NCBI GenBank assembly: GCA_945836565.1
Contig: CAMALN010000025.1
Coordinates: 1 to 12,053 of the forward strand
DNA length: 12,053 nucleotides
Source: an uncultured Lachnospiraceae bacterium
GTDB lineage: Bacteria > Bacillota > Clostridia > Lachnospirales > Lachnospiraceae
Direction: 5' to 3'
Shown here: piece after piece, positions 1 through 7,146 of the stretch
How the letters are laid out: the number at the start of each line of letters is the position of its first letter
How positions within the stretch are numbered: the stretch's first letter is position 1
Translations under genes and position numbers: made by a program
The notes under the pieces: model-generated
Databases searched by the model: none
What the model was told of the DNA's origin: nothing
Seen by the model: only the letters and a program-made list of their open reading frames with translations

Positions 1-19
1 AAAAATGAATTACATAAAA

Positions 20-66
20 ACACTATATATAGTATTATATCTAAAACTTTTAAGCATATTTTGTAT
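20..66. promoter_or_regulatory. NrdR boxes upstream of nrdD
   Basis: Bases 20-35 read acactatatatagtat and match the NrdR-box consensus acaCwAtATaTwGtgt at 15 of 16 positions. A second, weaker site at 51-66 (taagcatattttgtat) matches 10 of 16 and lies 31 bp downstream start to start, which is the usual spacing for paired NrdR boxes (about three helical turns). Both lie just upstream of the -35 element of the nrdD promoter. NrdR is the ATP/dATP-sensing repressor of ribonucleotide reductase genes, so nrdD is probably repressed when dATP is plentiful. The first box is convincing. The second is supported mainly by its spacing. Confidence 0.8.
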
Positions 67-73
67 TTTTGTA

Positions 74-102
74 TAGACAAAGGATATATGTGGTGCTATA
101 AT
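74..102 (+). promoter_or_regulatory. nrdD promoter
   Basis: A -35 hexamer TAGACA (74-79) and a perfect -10 TATAAT (97-102) are separated by 17 bp. The TG at 94-95 makes it an extended -10. Transcription should start near 109, giving a leader of about 50 nt before the nrdD start codon at 160. The leader carries an AGGAGAAGG ribosome binding stretch at 142-150. Confidence 0.8.
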
Positions 103-159
103 GACAAGGCACGAGAGAAAGGTGCAGGAAAGTATTATTTTAGGAGAAGGTTTTGAGCT

Positions 160-2286
160 ATGAAGGTAATTAAGAGAGATGGACAGACGGTTAACTATGA
201 CCGTAGCAAAATCATCACAGCTATTAAGAAGGCCAATGCGGAGGTTGAGCCGGCTGAGAAGATTTCAGATGAAAAGATTGAACTTATAGTAGAAGGAATT
301 GAGGCAAAGAACAGGAATCGTATGCTCGTTGAAGATATCCAGGATATCATCGAGCAGAAGCTTATGGATGACCGTAAGTTTGTACTTGCCAAGACATATA
401 TTATCTATCGTTATACCAGAGAGCTTGTTCGTAAGGCAAATACGACGGATGATTCTATCTTAAGTCTCATTCAGAACAGAAATAAGGATGTTATGGAGGA
501 GAATTCTAATAAGAATGCAACCGTAGCATCTACACAGAGAGACCTTATCGCGGGAGAGGTATCCAAGGATCTTACCAAGAGAGTACTTCTTCCGGAGAAG
601 ATATCGAAGGCACATGAGGAGGGAGCTATTCATTTCCATGACGCAGATTATTTCCTCCAGCCTATATTTAACTGCTGTCTTATAAATATCGGAGATATGC
701 TTGATAATGGCACGGTTATGAACGGAAAACTCATCGAGAGTCCGAAGAGCTTTCAGGTTGCATGTACCGTTATGACTCAGATTATCTCATCTGTAGCAAG
801 CTCACAGTACGGTGGACAGTCGGTAGATGTAAGACATCTCGGAAAATATCTGAGGAAGAGCTACCTCAAGTATAAGAACAGTCTTGTAAATGAGTACGGA
901 GATAAAATAGATGAAGAGATATTGGAGAAGATGGCTAGAGAGAGACTGAACGATGAACTTCGTTCAGGTGTTCAGACTATCCAGTATCAGATCAATACAT
1001 TGATGACTACAAATGGTCAGTCACCATTCGTTACCCTCTTCCTAAATCTCCAGCCGGATGATGAGTACGTAGAGGAGAATGCAATCATCATCGAGGAGAT
1101 ATTGCGTCAGAGACTTGAAGGTATCAAGAATGAAAAGGGAATATATGTTACACCTGCATTCCCTAAGCTTATATATGTACTTGATGAGCACAATTGCCTG
1201 AAGGGCGGCAAGTATGATTACCTCACAAAGCTTGCAGTAAAGTGTTCGTCAAAGAGAATGTATCCGGATTACATTTCTGCCAAGAAGATGCGTGAGAACT
1301 ATGAGGGAAATGTATTCTCACCTATGGGATGCCGTTCATTCCTCTCACCTTGGAAGGATGAGAATGGAAACTACAAATGGGAAGGCAGATTCAACCAGGG
1401 CGTTGTCAGCCTGAACCTTCCTCAAATAGGTATATTGGCTAAGGGTGATGAGGCTAAGTTCTGGAAGCTTCTCGATGAGAGATTAGAGCTTTGCTTTGAG
1501 GCACTTATGTGTCGTCACAATGCACTTCTGGGCATTACCTCAGATGTGAGCCCTGTACATTGGCAGTATGGTGCTATCGCCAGACTTAAGAAGGGTGAGA
1601 AGATTGATAAATTATTGAAGGATGGTTACTCAACCATTTCACTTGGATATATTGGTTTGTATGAGGTTACTAAGCTTGTAAAGGGAGTAAGCCATACAGA
1701 ACCGGGTGGTCAGGAGTTTGCCCTTGAGGTTATGAAGAAGCTTCGTGCAGCCTGTGATAAGTGGAAGGCAGAGACCGGCCTAGGCTTCGGCTTATATGGT
1801 ACTCCGGCGGAGAGCCTTTGCTATAGATTTGCAAGAATCGACAAGGAGAGATTCGGAACTATCGAGGATGTTACAGATAAGGGATACTACACTAACTCAT
1901 ACCATGTGGATGTTCGTGAGAACATTGATGCATTCACAAAGTTCAGATTCGAGAGCCAATTCCAGGCTATTTCATCAGGTGGTGCGATTTCATATGTTGA
2001 GATTCCAAACCTTAGAAATAACCTTGATGCAATAGAAGAGGTTGTAAGATTCATATATGACAACATCCAGTATGCTGAGTTCAATACAAAGTCAGACTAC
2101 TGTCATGTATGCGATTACGACGGAGAGATTATCATAAATGATGATGGCGAATGGGAGTGTCCACAGTGTGGAAACAAAGACCATACTAAGATGAACGTAA
2201 CCAGACGTACCTGTGGATACCTCGGAGAGAATTTCTGGAATGTCGGAAAGACCAAGGAAATCAAGTCAAGAGTGCTTCATTTGTAA
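160..2286 (+). CDS. nrdD: Anaerobic (class III) ribonucleoside-triphosphate reductase
   Basis: This oxygen-sensitive glycyl radical enzyme reduces ribonucleoside triphosphates to deoxyribonucleotides for DNA synthesis in the cytoplasm. The 708-residue product has a full-length NrdD layout. An ATP-cone regulatory domain occupies about residues 1-90 (starting MKVIKRDGQ). Candidate active-site cysteines are in NCC at 172-173 and GCRSF at C391. A zinc ribbon is formed by C648/C651 and C667/C670. The glycyl radical motif RTCGYLG has its glycine at 686, 23 residues from the C-terminus. The ATG at 160 follows an AGGAGAAGG stretch and its own promoter. NrdR boxes upstream imply dATP-dependent repression, and a hairpin terminator follows directly. 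The activating enzyme gene nrdG, often adjacent, is not in this window, so activation must come from elsewhere. The identification is secure. Confidence 0.97.
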   Translation: MKVIKRDGQTVNYDRSKIITAIKKANAEVEPAEKISDEKIELIVEGIEAKNRNRMLVEDIQDIIEQKLMDDRKFVLAKTYIIYRYTRELVRKANTTDDSILSLIQNRNKDVMEENSNKNATVASTQRDLIAGEVSKDLTKRVLLPEKISKAHEEGAIHFHDADYFLQPIFNCCLINIGDMLDNGTVMNGKLIESPKSFQVACTVMTQIISSVASSQYGGQSVDVRHLGKYLRKSYLKYKNSLVNEYGDKIDEEILEKMARERLNDELRSGVQTIQYQINTLMTTNGQSPFVTLFLNLQPDDEYVEENAIIIEEILRQRLEGIKNEKGIYVTPAFPKLIYVLDEHNCLKGGKYDYLTKLAVKCSSKRMYPDYISAKKMRENYEGNVFSPMGCRSFLSPWKDENGNYKWEGRFNQGVVSLNLPQIGILAKGDEAKFWKLLDERLELCFEALMCRHNALLGITSDVSPVHWQYGAIARLKKGEKIDKLLKDGYSTISLGYIGLYEVTKLVKGVSHTEPGGQEFALEVMKKLRAACDKWKAETGLGFGLYGTPAESLCYRFARIDKERFGTIEDVTDKGYYTNSYHVDVRENIDAFTKFRFESQFQAISSGGAISYVEIPNLRNNLDAIEEVVRFIYDNIQYAEFNTKSDYCHVCDYDGEIIINDDGEWECPQCGNKDHTKMNVTRRTCGYLGENFWNVGKTKEIKSRVLHL

Positions 2287-2303
2287 ATGAATTTCATTCA
2301 ACG

Positions 2304-2340
2304 TAAGGCAGACTAAAATGTCTGCCTTATTTGTTTCCTT
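2304..2340 (+). terminator. Intrinsic terminator after nrdD
   Basis: A perfect 10-bp stem (2304-2313 pairing with 2320-2329, taaggcagac/gtctgcctta) closes a 6-nt loop and is followed by the T-rich run tttgttt. It lies 17 nt after the nrdD stop codon and separates nrdD from the next transcription unit. Confidence 0.88.
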
Positions 2341-2356
2341 AAATATCGTTCGTCTA

Positions 2357-2378
2357 TTATGCGCACCGGTGCGTATAA
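2357..2378. promoter_or_regulatory. GC-rich palindrome, candidate operator
   Basis: A 22-bp inverted repeat centred between 2367 and 2368 has a perfect 12-bp core, cgcaccggtgcg (2362-2373), flanked by ttat and ataa arms with a single mismatched pair. It sits between the nrdD terminator and the extended -10 promoter of the esterase/ABC operon, about 33 bp upstream of that -10. It has no following T-run and is much more GC-rich than its surroundings, so a regulator-binding site is more likely than a terminator. The regulator is unknown. Confidence 0.5.
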
Positions 2379-2407
2379 AGTAAAGTATGGCAATTATTAC
2401 CTCAAGG

Positions 2408-2416
2408 TGTTATAAT
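2408..2416 (+). promoter_or_regulatory. Extended -10 promoter of esterase/ABC operon
   Basis: The string TGTTATAAT matches the extended -10 consensus TGnTATAAT exactly. A poor -35 (tggcaa, 2388-2393, spacing 17) fits dependence on the extended -10. Transcription would start near 2423, downstream of the ATG at 2415. That ATG would therefore not be in the transcript, which supports translation from ATG 2454. Confidence 0.65.
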
Positions 2417-2453
2417 GACTATAATTATATGCAGGGTGTATACGGGGTGTGTT

Positions 2454-4163
2454 ATGGGGAAGATAAATAAAGAATTCAAGAAAATGGATAGTGACGGGAT
2501 AGCAGAGTATGTCCTTAATGTGCGGAAAAAAGAGAAGGATACTATGCCGTCGTTTATTGCGCGTGAATTTGACATAGATAAGATGAGCAGGCAGAAGAGG
2601 ACATGCTATAGACTTGTACCAAAGGAGGGCTTCAATGGTACGTACCTCTTTTATTTGTATGGTAGCATGATGTGCCGTTCAATTACTGAACAGCAGTGGG
2701 AATTCATAGCGTCACTTGCATTAGATACGGGAGCCGGAATATATGTGCCTATATATCCTCTTGCACCGGAGCATAGCTGTAAGGAAACCTTTGATATGCT
2801 CATAAAGGAGTATGCAGATTTTAGAATGGGCATAGATGTGAAGAAGGCAATAATGATAGGTGATTCTTCGGGTGCCGGATTGGCGCTTTCGTTGTCTCTT
2901 CTGGCGTGGGATGAGGGATACAGAAAGCCGGACCAGCTAATACTTATATCTCCGATTTTGGATACAGAATTCTTTGATCAGAAGCTGGAAGAAAAAATGA
3001 AAAGTCGTGCCGAAACAGAGGACAGATTATTCTATAATGATGCAGCGAAGAATTTTATAAATGATTTTTGGATAAAGGATTATGCTGTAAAGACTAAGTA
3101 TACAAGTCCGTTTTATGAGGAATATACGGACATCTGTGATGACGTAGTTCTTATGGCAAGCTTTGATGAAGCCTTTGTTGATTATAATAAGATGTTTTAC
3201 CAAAAGGCAAAGCAACAGGGGATCAACATAAAGTATTATGAGTTTAATTATGAAAAGCATGATTTTATGATTTACTCAAATTCAAAGAGCTCTAAGAAGG
3301 CATATGGATATCTGGTGGATACAATAAATGGAAGCTATGACACCAGTATGCATCATCTGACTATGGTAAAACGTATGGCGAATTGGTCGAAGAAATATCC
3401 GGAGATTATACAATCCGATGTTGAGCGCAAATTTTTATATGACAGCAAACTCGATATTCCACTTGAGAAGCATGATATGAGCGAATATAGAAATCTTTTG
3501 ATTGCATCATATTTTTCTTCGTGTGATCAAAAGGTGAGAGAATACATTATGAAGCATCCGAATTGTACGGTAATTCAGTATGGCTGTATGTTGGATGATA
3601 TGTTTAGCCGACTGGATAATGGACGCATAACATGGTATTCGATTGGCAGTCACAATAATATGTCTGTCAGAAGAAGTATGTATGGAGTGAGAGACAGAGA
3701 GGTTACCATAGGCAGAAATTACAGAGATTATTCATGGCTTGACCAAATAGTGTGTGAGAGAAAGAAAGGCGTCATATTTGTATTCAATGATTCTCTTGCA
3801 AATATGAGGAAAAATCAGGTTAAGAGTCTCTTTGATGAGATACATAATAAGTTTTCGGGAGCAGAGATTGTGTTTACAACAAATACCAAGATGGCAAGCT
3901 TTTGGTGCAATGTATTCAAGAAAACAATGATAAACAGAAAGAAGAGAAGGTTTGCGGTGGAGGATGCATACGCCCTGTTCGGAAACTGGAGCCCTGAATA
4001 TAAGATGAAGGCAGAGGAAGCCATTACAAAGTGTGTGCCAAAGAAGCTTAATATGAAAAAAATAACCAGGCTTGGGCTTTATTACAATAAGATTACAGAG
4101 AATTATAAGCTGGTACATATAAAGCTTGGCAACGAGGTTTACGAAGTAAATTCTGTTATTTAG
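2454..4163 (+). CDS. HSL-family alpha/beta hydrolase fused to degenerate TcmP/LCMT-like methyltransferase domain
   Basis: The cytoplasmic product (569 residues from ATG 2454) has two parts. Residues about 1-290 resemble hormone-sensitive-lipase-type esterases: PLAPEH at 102-107, nucleophile motif GDSSG with S138, acid D238 in SFDEA, and H269 in KHDF. The D-H spacing of 31 is typical of the family. The usual HGGG oxyanion motif is replaced by Y69-G-S-M72. Residues about 295-569 follow the order of motifs in PPM1/LCMT (TcmP-type) SAM methyltransferases, but key positions are changed. The LGaGLDtR loop reads QYGCMLDDM (377-383). The acidic residue in the WYevD strand is G398 (WYSIG). The later EG motif is ND. 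The first half may be an active esterase and the second is probably a non-catalytic fold; both are inferences. The frame also opens at ATG 2415, but the -10 element overlaps that codon. The gene heads an operon with the ABC genes 28 nt downstream. Substrate unknown. Confidence 0.8.
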   Translation: MGKINKEFKKMDSDGIAEYVLNVRKKEKDTMPSFIAREFDIDKMSRQKRTCYRLVPKEGFNGTYLFYLYGSMMCRSITEQQWEFIASLALDTGAGIYVPIYPLAPEHSCKETFDMLIKEYADFRMGIDVKKAIMIGDSSGAGLALSLSLLAWDEGYRKPDQLILISPILDTEFFDQKLEEKMKSRAETEDRLFYNDAAKNFINDFWIKDYAVKTKYTSPFYEEYTDICDDVVLMASFDEAFVDYNKMFYQKAKQQGINIKYYEFNYEKHDFMIYSNSKSSKKAYGYLVDTINGSYDTSMHHLTMVKRMANWSKKYPEIIQSDVERKFLYDSKLDIPLEKHDMSEYRNLLIASYFSSCDQKVREYIMKHPNCTVIQYGCMLDDMFSRLDNGRITWYSIGSHNNMSVRRSMYGVRDREVTIGRNYRDYSWLDQIVCERKKGVIFVFNDSLANMRKNQVKSLFDEIHNKFSGAEIVFTTNTKMASFWCNVFKKTMINRKKRRFAVEDAYALFGNWSPEYKMKAEEAITKCVPKKLNMKKITRLGLYYNKITENYKLVHIKLGNEVYEVNSVI

Positions 4164-4191
4164 GAGGAACGCTTGTTTAGGAGGAACGCTT
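4159..4191 (+). repeat. Tandem duplication of ribosome binding region
   Basis: The 16-bp unit tttaggaggaacgctt occurs at 4159-4174 and again at 4176-4191, a period of 17 bp. Each copy contains a full AGGAGG. The first copy overlaps the TAG stop of the upstream gene (4161-4163). The second is the working Shine-Dalgarno, 7 nt before the ABC ATPase ATG. It looks like a recent slippage duplication and may help ribosomes finishing the upstream gene to re-initiate. Confidence 0.9.
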
Positions 4192-4953
4192 ATGCTTCAG
4201 GCGACTAATGTAGTTAAAACCTTTGAAAAAAATGAAAAGCATGGACGAAGGATAAGCTTCAACGCTGTTGATGGCGTAAGTCTTACGATAAATCAGGGTG
4301 AGATAGTTGGAATTCTGGGACCAAACGGAGCCGGAAAGACTACCTTACTCAGAATGCTCGGCCTTTTGATGAAGCCTACAAGCGGTGAGGTGTTAATCGG
4401 CGAGGGAGGGAAGTCTGCGGGCTTGGAGCTTGATTTCAAGAAGAAGATAGGTTATCTGTCGAACAACACCAAGCTGTACGGAAGACTTAGTGTGAGAGAG
4501 CTTCTTAATATGGTTGGGGATATACATGAGATGTCAAAATCAGAGATTGCAGAAAGAATTGAGGAGCTTACTAAGGTTCTCGATATGGGAGAATTTATAG
4601 ACAACAGGATTGAAAAGCTATCGACCGGGCAGACGCAGAGGGCATCCATAGCCAGATGTCTCATACATAATCCGGAGATTTATATATTTGATGAGCCGAC
4701 ACTTGGGCTTGATATAATGAGTAGCAGTGCAATCATAGAATTTATGAAGCAGGAACGGGAAAAGGGGAAGGCTGTGATATATTCCACTCACTATATGGAG
4801 GAGGCGGAATATCTGTGCGATAGGATTATTATGCTTTTTGATGGGAAGGTTATCGCTGAGGGAAGTATAGACGGTCTTAGGAAGGATACCGGAAAGGAAC
4901 GTCTTAGAGATATATTTACAGCTTATGCGTATGACAGGCAGGTGAGCGAGTGA
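4192..4953 (+). CDS. ABC transporter ATP-binding protein, NatA-like
   Basis: This 253-residue ATPase energises the membrane protein encoded next. Visible motifs are Walker A GPNGAGKTT (43-51), signature LSTGQ (143-147), Walker B IFDEP (165-169) and the switch histidine in STHYMEEAE (H200). The sequence is most like the NatA/CcmA class that pairs with ABC-2 exporters. Translation starts at ATG 4192, 7 nt after a duplicated AGGAGG. The stop codon overlaps the permease start (TGATG), so the two subunits are probably translationally coupled. The transported substrate cannot be told from the ATPase. NatA (sodium extrusion) is the family's best-known member, but homologues also export peptides and drugs. 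Confidence 0.93.
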   Translation: MLQATNVVKTFEKNEKHGRRISFNAVDGVSLTINQGEIVGILGPNGAGKTTLLRMLGLLMKPTSGEVLIGEGGKSAGLELDFKKKIGYLSNNTKLYGRLSVRELLNMVGDIHEMSKSEIAERIEELTKVLDMGEFIDNRIEKLSTGQTQRASIARCLIHNPEIYIFDEPTLGLDIMSSSAIIEFMKQEREKGKAVIYSTHYMEEAEYLCDRIIMLFDGKVIAEGSIDGLRKDTGKERLRDIFTAYAYDRQVSE

Positions 4954-7007
4954 TGAGAAGCAGGGTTATAAAGAGCTTATATAAAAAAGAAATGCTTGAT
5001 GTGCTGCGTGATAAGAAAACCGTTGTTATGATGCTGGTTGTTCCTATAATTCTGTATCCGCTTCTTATGCTTGTCGGAATGCTTACCATGACAAAAATAT
5101 CTACGGATATAGAAACAAGAACATATAAGGTGGCTTTTTCGAAGGACGTAAGCGATGAGCTGATAGGGTATTTTGATGAAGGTGCGACAGATGAATACTC
5201 TTTTTTTGTATATGAAGATGTAGCACCTGAGGAAGCACAGCTTTTGCTTGAGCAGGAAAAGATTGACGTGTATGTGACGCTACAGGCAACAGATATGTCG
5301 GCTCAGGAAACTGAAAAAAAAGCTGTTAAGGAACGTTATCAGATAGATTATCTGTCTTCGGTAAATAACTCGGGTTACGGAGCAGACAGGGTGCAGAGTG
5401 TTCTCGCCTCATATTCACGTGATATGTCGAAAAGGCTTTTAGAAAAGGCCGGACTTGATGCGGATTATATATTAAATCCGGTTGAACTAAAGCTTGCTGA
5501 CAAGGCCAAAGCGGAGGAGTCGGCGGGTAATCTTATGGGTACTATCATTCCGTTTATGCTTATTGTGAGTCTTCTTATGGGCACTATGTATCCGGCGATA
5601 GACACCACTGCAGGAGAAAGGGAGAGAGGAACCTTAGAGACTATGCTTACTCTTCCTATATCGAATCAGGAGCTTATATTCAGTAAATTCCTGACGGTAG
5701 CAACCATAGGTGTGGCTTCGGCAATTCTTAATCTTATATCGATGGGTGGAGTGAGCTCATATATGTATCATATCGCCGTTAGTGTCGGTGGTATGAACCA
5801 AGGGATAAATTTTGTGAGATTTATTCCGGCAGTGATTATAGGTGTTTTGTGTATATTAGCATTTGCTATATTTGTAAGTGCAATCACGATGTGTGTATGT
5901 GCATTTGCAAGAACGTATAAAGAAGCCAATAATTATATCACACCGCTTATGCTGGTTATCCTATTTGCATCATTTGCATCCATGCTTCCTAATCTTGTGT
6001 TAAATGCAAGGACGGCACTCGTTCCGGTTGTAAATATCTGCCTTTTGATAAGAGATATTCTTGCCTTTAAATACAACTTTGCCATCATAGCACTTGTGCT
6101 TGCCAGCAATACTATATACGGTATATTGTCAGTGCTTTTTCTTGGAAGGATATATAAGAGTGAAGGTATATTGTTTGGTGAGTCGCTCGCGGGCATCAGA
6201 ATATTTGAGAGAAGATGCAATATGAAGAAGGGGCAGCCTGTAGCTATGGGCGAGCTGGTAATCGTACTCGCTGTGGAATTATTGGCTGTAATCTATGTAG
6301 GCGGAGCTGCGTCCCTTGCTTCTGTATATAAAGGAATTATCATAACACAGCTTTTGATATTTTCGATACCGGTCCTTGCTGCCTGGTATACCAAATGCGA
6401 TATGAGGCAGACCTTTAAGCTCAAGGCTCCTAAGCCTAGAGAGCTTGTGGCAGCGGTATTTATGGTGATAGGTGCGATGTTGCTCGGTATGGTGCTTACG
6501 GCTATCGTTGGAAGCATATTTACCGGCAGTGCCCAAAATGCGATGGCGGATACCGGCGAATATATGAAGGGTGGATTTGGCATATCTGTTTTGCTGGTGG
6601 CAGTGCTTCCTGCAATATGTGAGGAAACGCTTTTTCGTGGATATGTAATGTCTGCGTTTGTGAGCCGATTTGGAAAGGTGACAGCGATTATAGGAACTGC
6701 TTGCATATTTGGTCTGTATCATATGAGCATAGTAAAATTTTTCACCACAGCATTGCTTGGAGCGGTATTTTGCTACGTTGTATATGAGACAAGGAGCATC
6801 CTCCCGGCGATTCTTATGCATTTTATCAACAATGCGACGGCCTGCGTGCAGATGTATTATCCGGAAATTATAGAAAAATACCTACCTGTATTTGCCGGTG
6901 AGACGGTCACGTTACAGGATATGGCTCTTATTTTGGCAATGGGAATAGTGATGCTTGTGACCGGTAAGATGATTTTGAATATGGGCTGTAGGAAAATAGA
7001 AAAATAA
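4953..7007 (+). CDS. ABC-2 type permease (NatB-like) fused to CPBP intramembrane protease
   Basis: This 684-residue integral membrane protein combines two modules. Residues 1 to about 420 form an ABC-2 permease: one N-terminal helix, an extracytoplasmic region of about 150 residues, the conserved GERERGTLE motif at 221-229, then several helices. Residues about 425-684 form a CPBP (CAAX/Rce1-like) domain with all three expected motifs: EETLFR (E557, E558, R562), FGLYH (F586 to H590) and HFINN (H623 to N627). It therefore looks catalytically competent. Permease-CPBP fusions are known in clostridia. CPBP proteins elsewhere act in prenyl-protein cleavage, bacteriocin maturation or self-immunity. 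ATG 4953 overlaps the ATPase stop and sits 7 nt after AGGTGA; an in-frame GTG at 4950 is possible. Export combined with processing of, or immunity to, a peptide is plausible, but no peptide gene is visible. No strong hairpin terminator follows. Confidence 0.9.
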   Translation: MRSRVIKSLYKKEMLDVLRDKKTVVMMLVVPIILYPLLMLVGMLTMTKISTDIETRTYKVAFSKDVSDELIGYFDEGATDEYSFFVYEDVAPEEAQLLLEQEKIDVYVTLQATDMSAQETEKKAVKERYQIDYLSSVNNSGYGADRVQSVLASYSRDMSKRLLEKAGLDADYILNPVELKLADKAKAEESAGNLMGTIIPFMLIVSLLMGTMYPAIDTTAGERERGTLETMLTLPISNQELIFSKFLTVATIGVASAILNLISMGGVSSYMYHIAVSVGGMNQGINFVRFIPAVIIGVLCILAFAIFVSAITMCVCAFARTYKEANNYITPLMLVILFASFASMLPNLVLNARTALVPVVNICLLIRDILAFKYNFAIIALVLASNTIYGILSVLFLGRIYKSEGILFGESLAGIRIFERRCNMKKGQPVAMGELVIVLAVELLAVIYVGGAASLASVYKGIIITQLLIFSIPVLAAWYTKCDMRQTFKLKAPKPRELVAAVFMVIGAMLLGMVLTAIVGSIFTGSAQNAMADTGEYMKGGFGISVLLVAVLPAICEETLFRGYVMSAFVSRFGKVTAIIGTACIFGLYHMSIVKFFTTALLGAVFCYVVYETRSILPAILMHFINNATACVQMYYPEIIEKYLPVFAGETVTLQDMALILAMGIVMLVTGKMILNMGCRKIEK

Positions 7008-7029
7008 GCATAAATTAATACGATATTAA

Positions 7030-7058
7030 TTGATATAAATCACTGTTTATGATAGTAT
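7030..7058 (+). promoter_or_regulatory. Possible promoter for GH25/EAL operon
   Basis: TTGATA (7030-7035), 17 bp, then TAGTAT (7053-7058) is a moderate sigma-A-type match. A start near 7065 gives a leader of about 80 nt. Because no terminator is visible after the ABC permease, read-through from the upstream operon is also possible. Confidence 0.4.
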
Positions 7059-7093
7059 GAAGATGTATATTAGTGCGATAAAAATGTAGAAAA

Positions 7094-7123
7094 TGCAATT
7101 GTACAAGGATACTAATAATTGCA
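7094..7123 (+). other. Small inverted repeat in leader of GH25 gene
   Basis: A 7-bp inverted repeat (tgcaatt at 7094-7100, aattgca at 7117-7123) encloses 16 nt and ends 11 nt before the AAGGAC ribosome binding site. It could form a weak leader hairpin. It is AT-rich and short, so chance is a real alternative. Confidence 0.25.
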
Positions 7124-7146
7124 GTGAAATATATAAGGACTGGTTT

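Noticed and set aside
3732..4118. 128-codon open frame on the minus strand opposite the esterase fusion
   Set aside because: There is no recognisable domain. The plus-strand frame carries the continuous fusion protein through this region.
6279..6821. 180-codon open frame on the minus strand inside the permease gene
   Set aside because: It lies wholly antisense to the well-supported CPBP domain. Its product is rich in histidine, lysine and arginine with no recognisable domain, as expected from the complement of a membrane-protein gene.
7008..7030. Terminator after the ABC permease
   Set aside because: Only short AT-only inverted repeats (two attaat copies at 7014 and 7025) are present, with no stable stem followed by a T-run.
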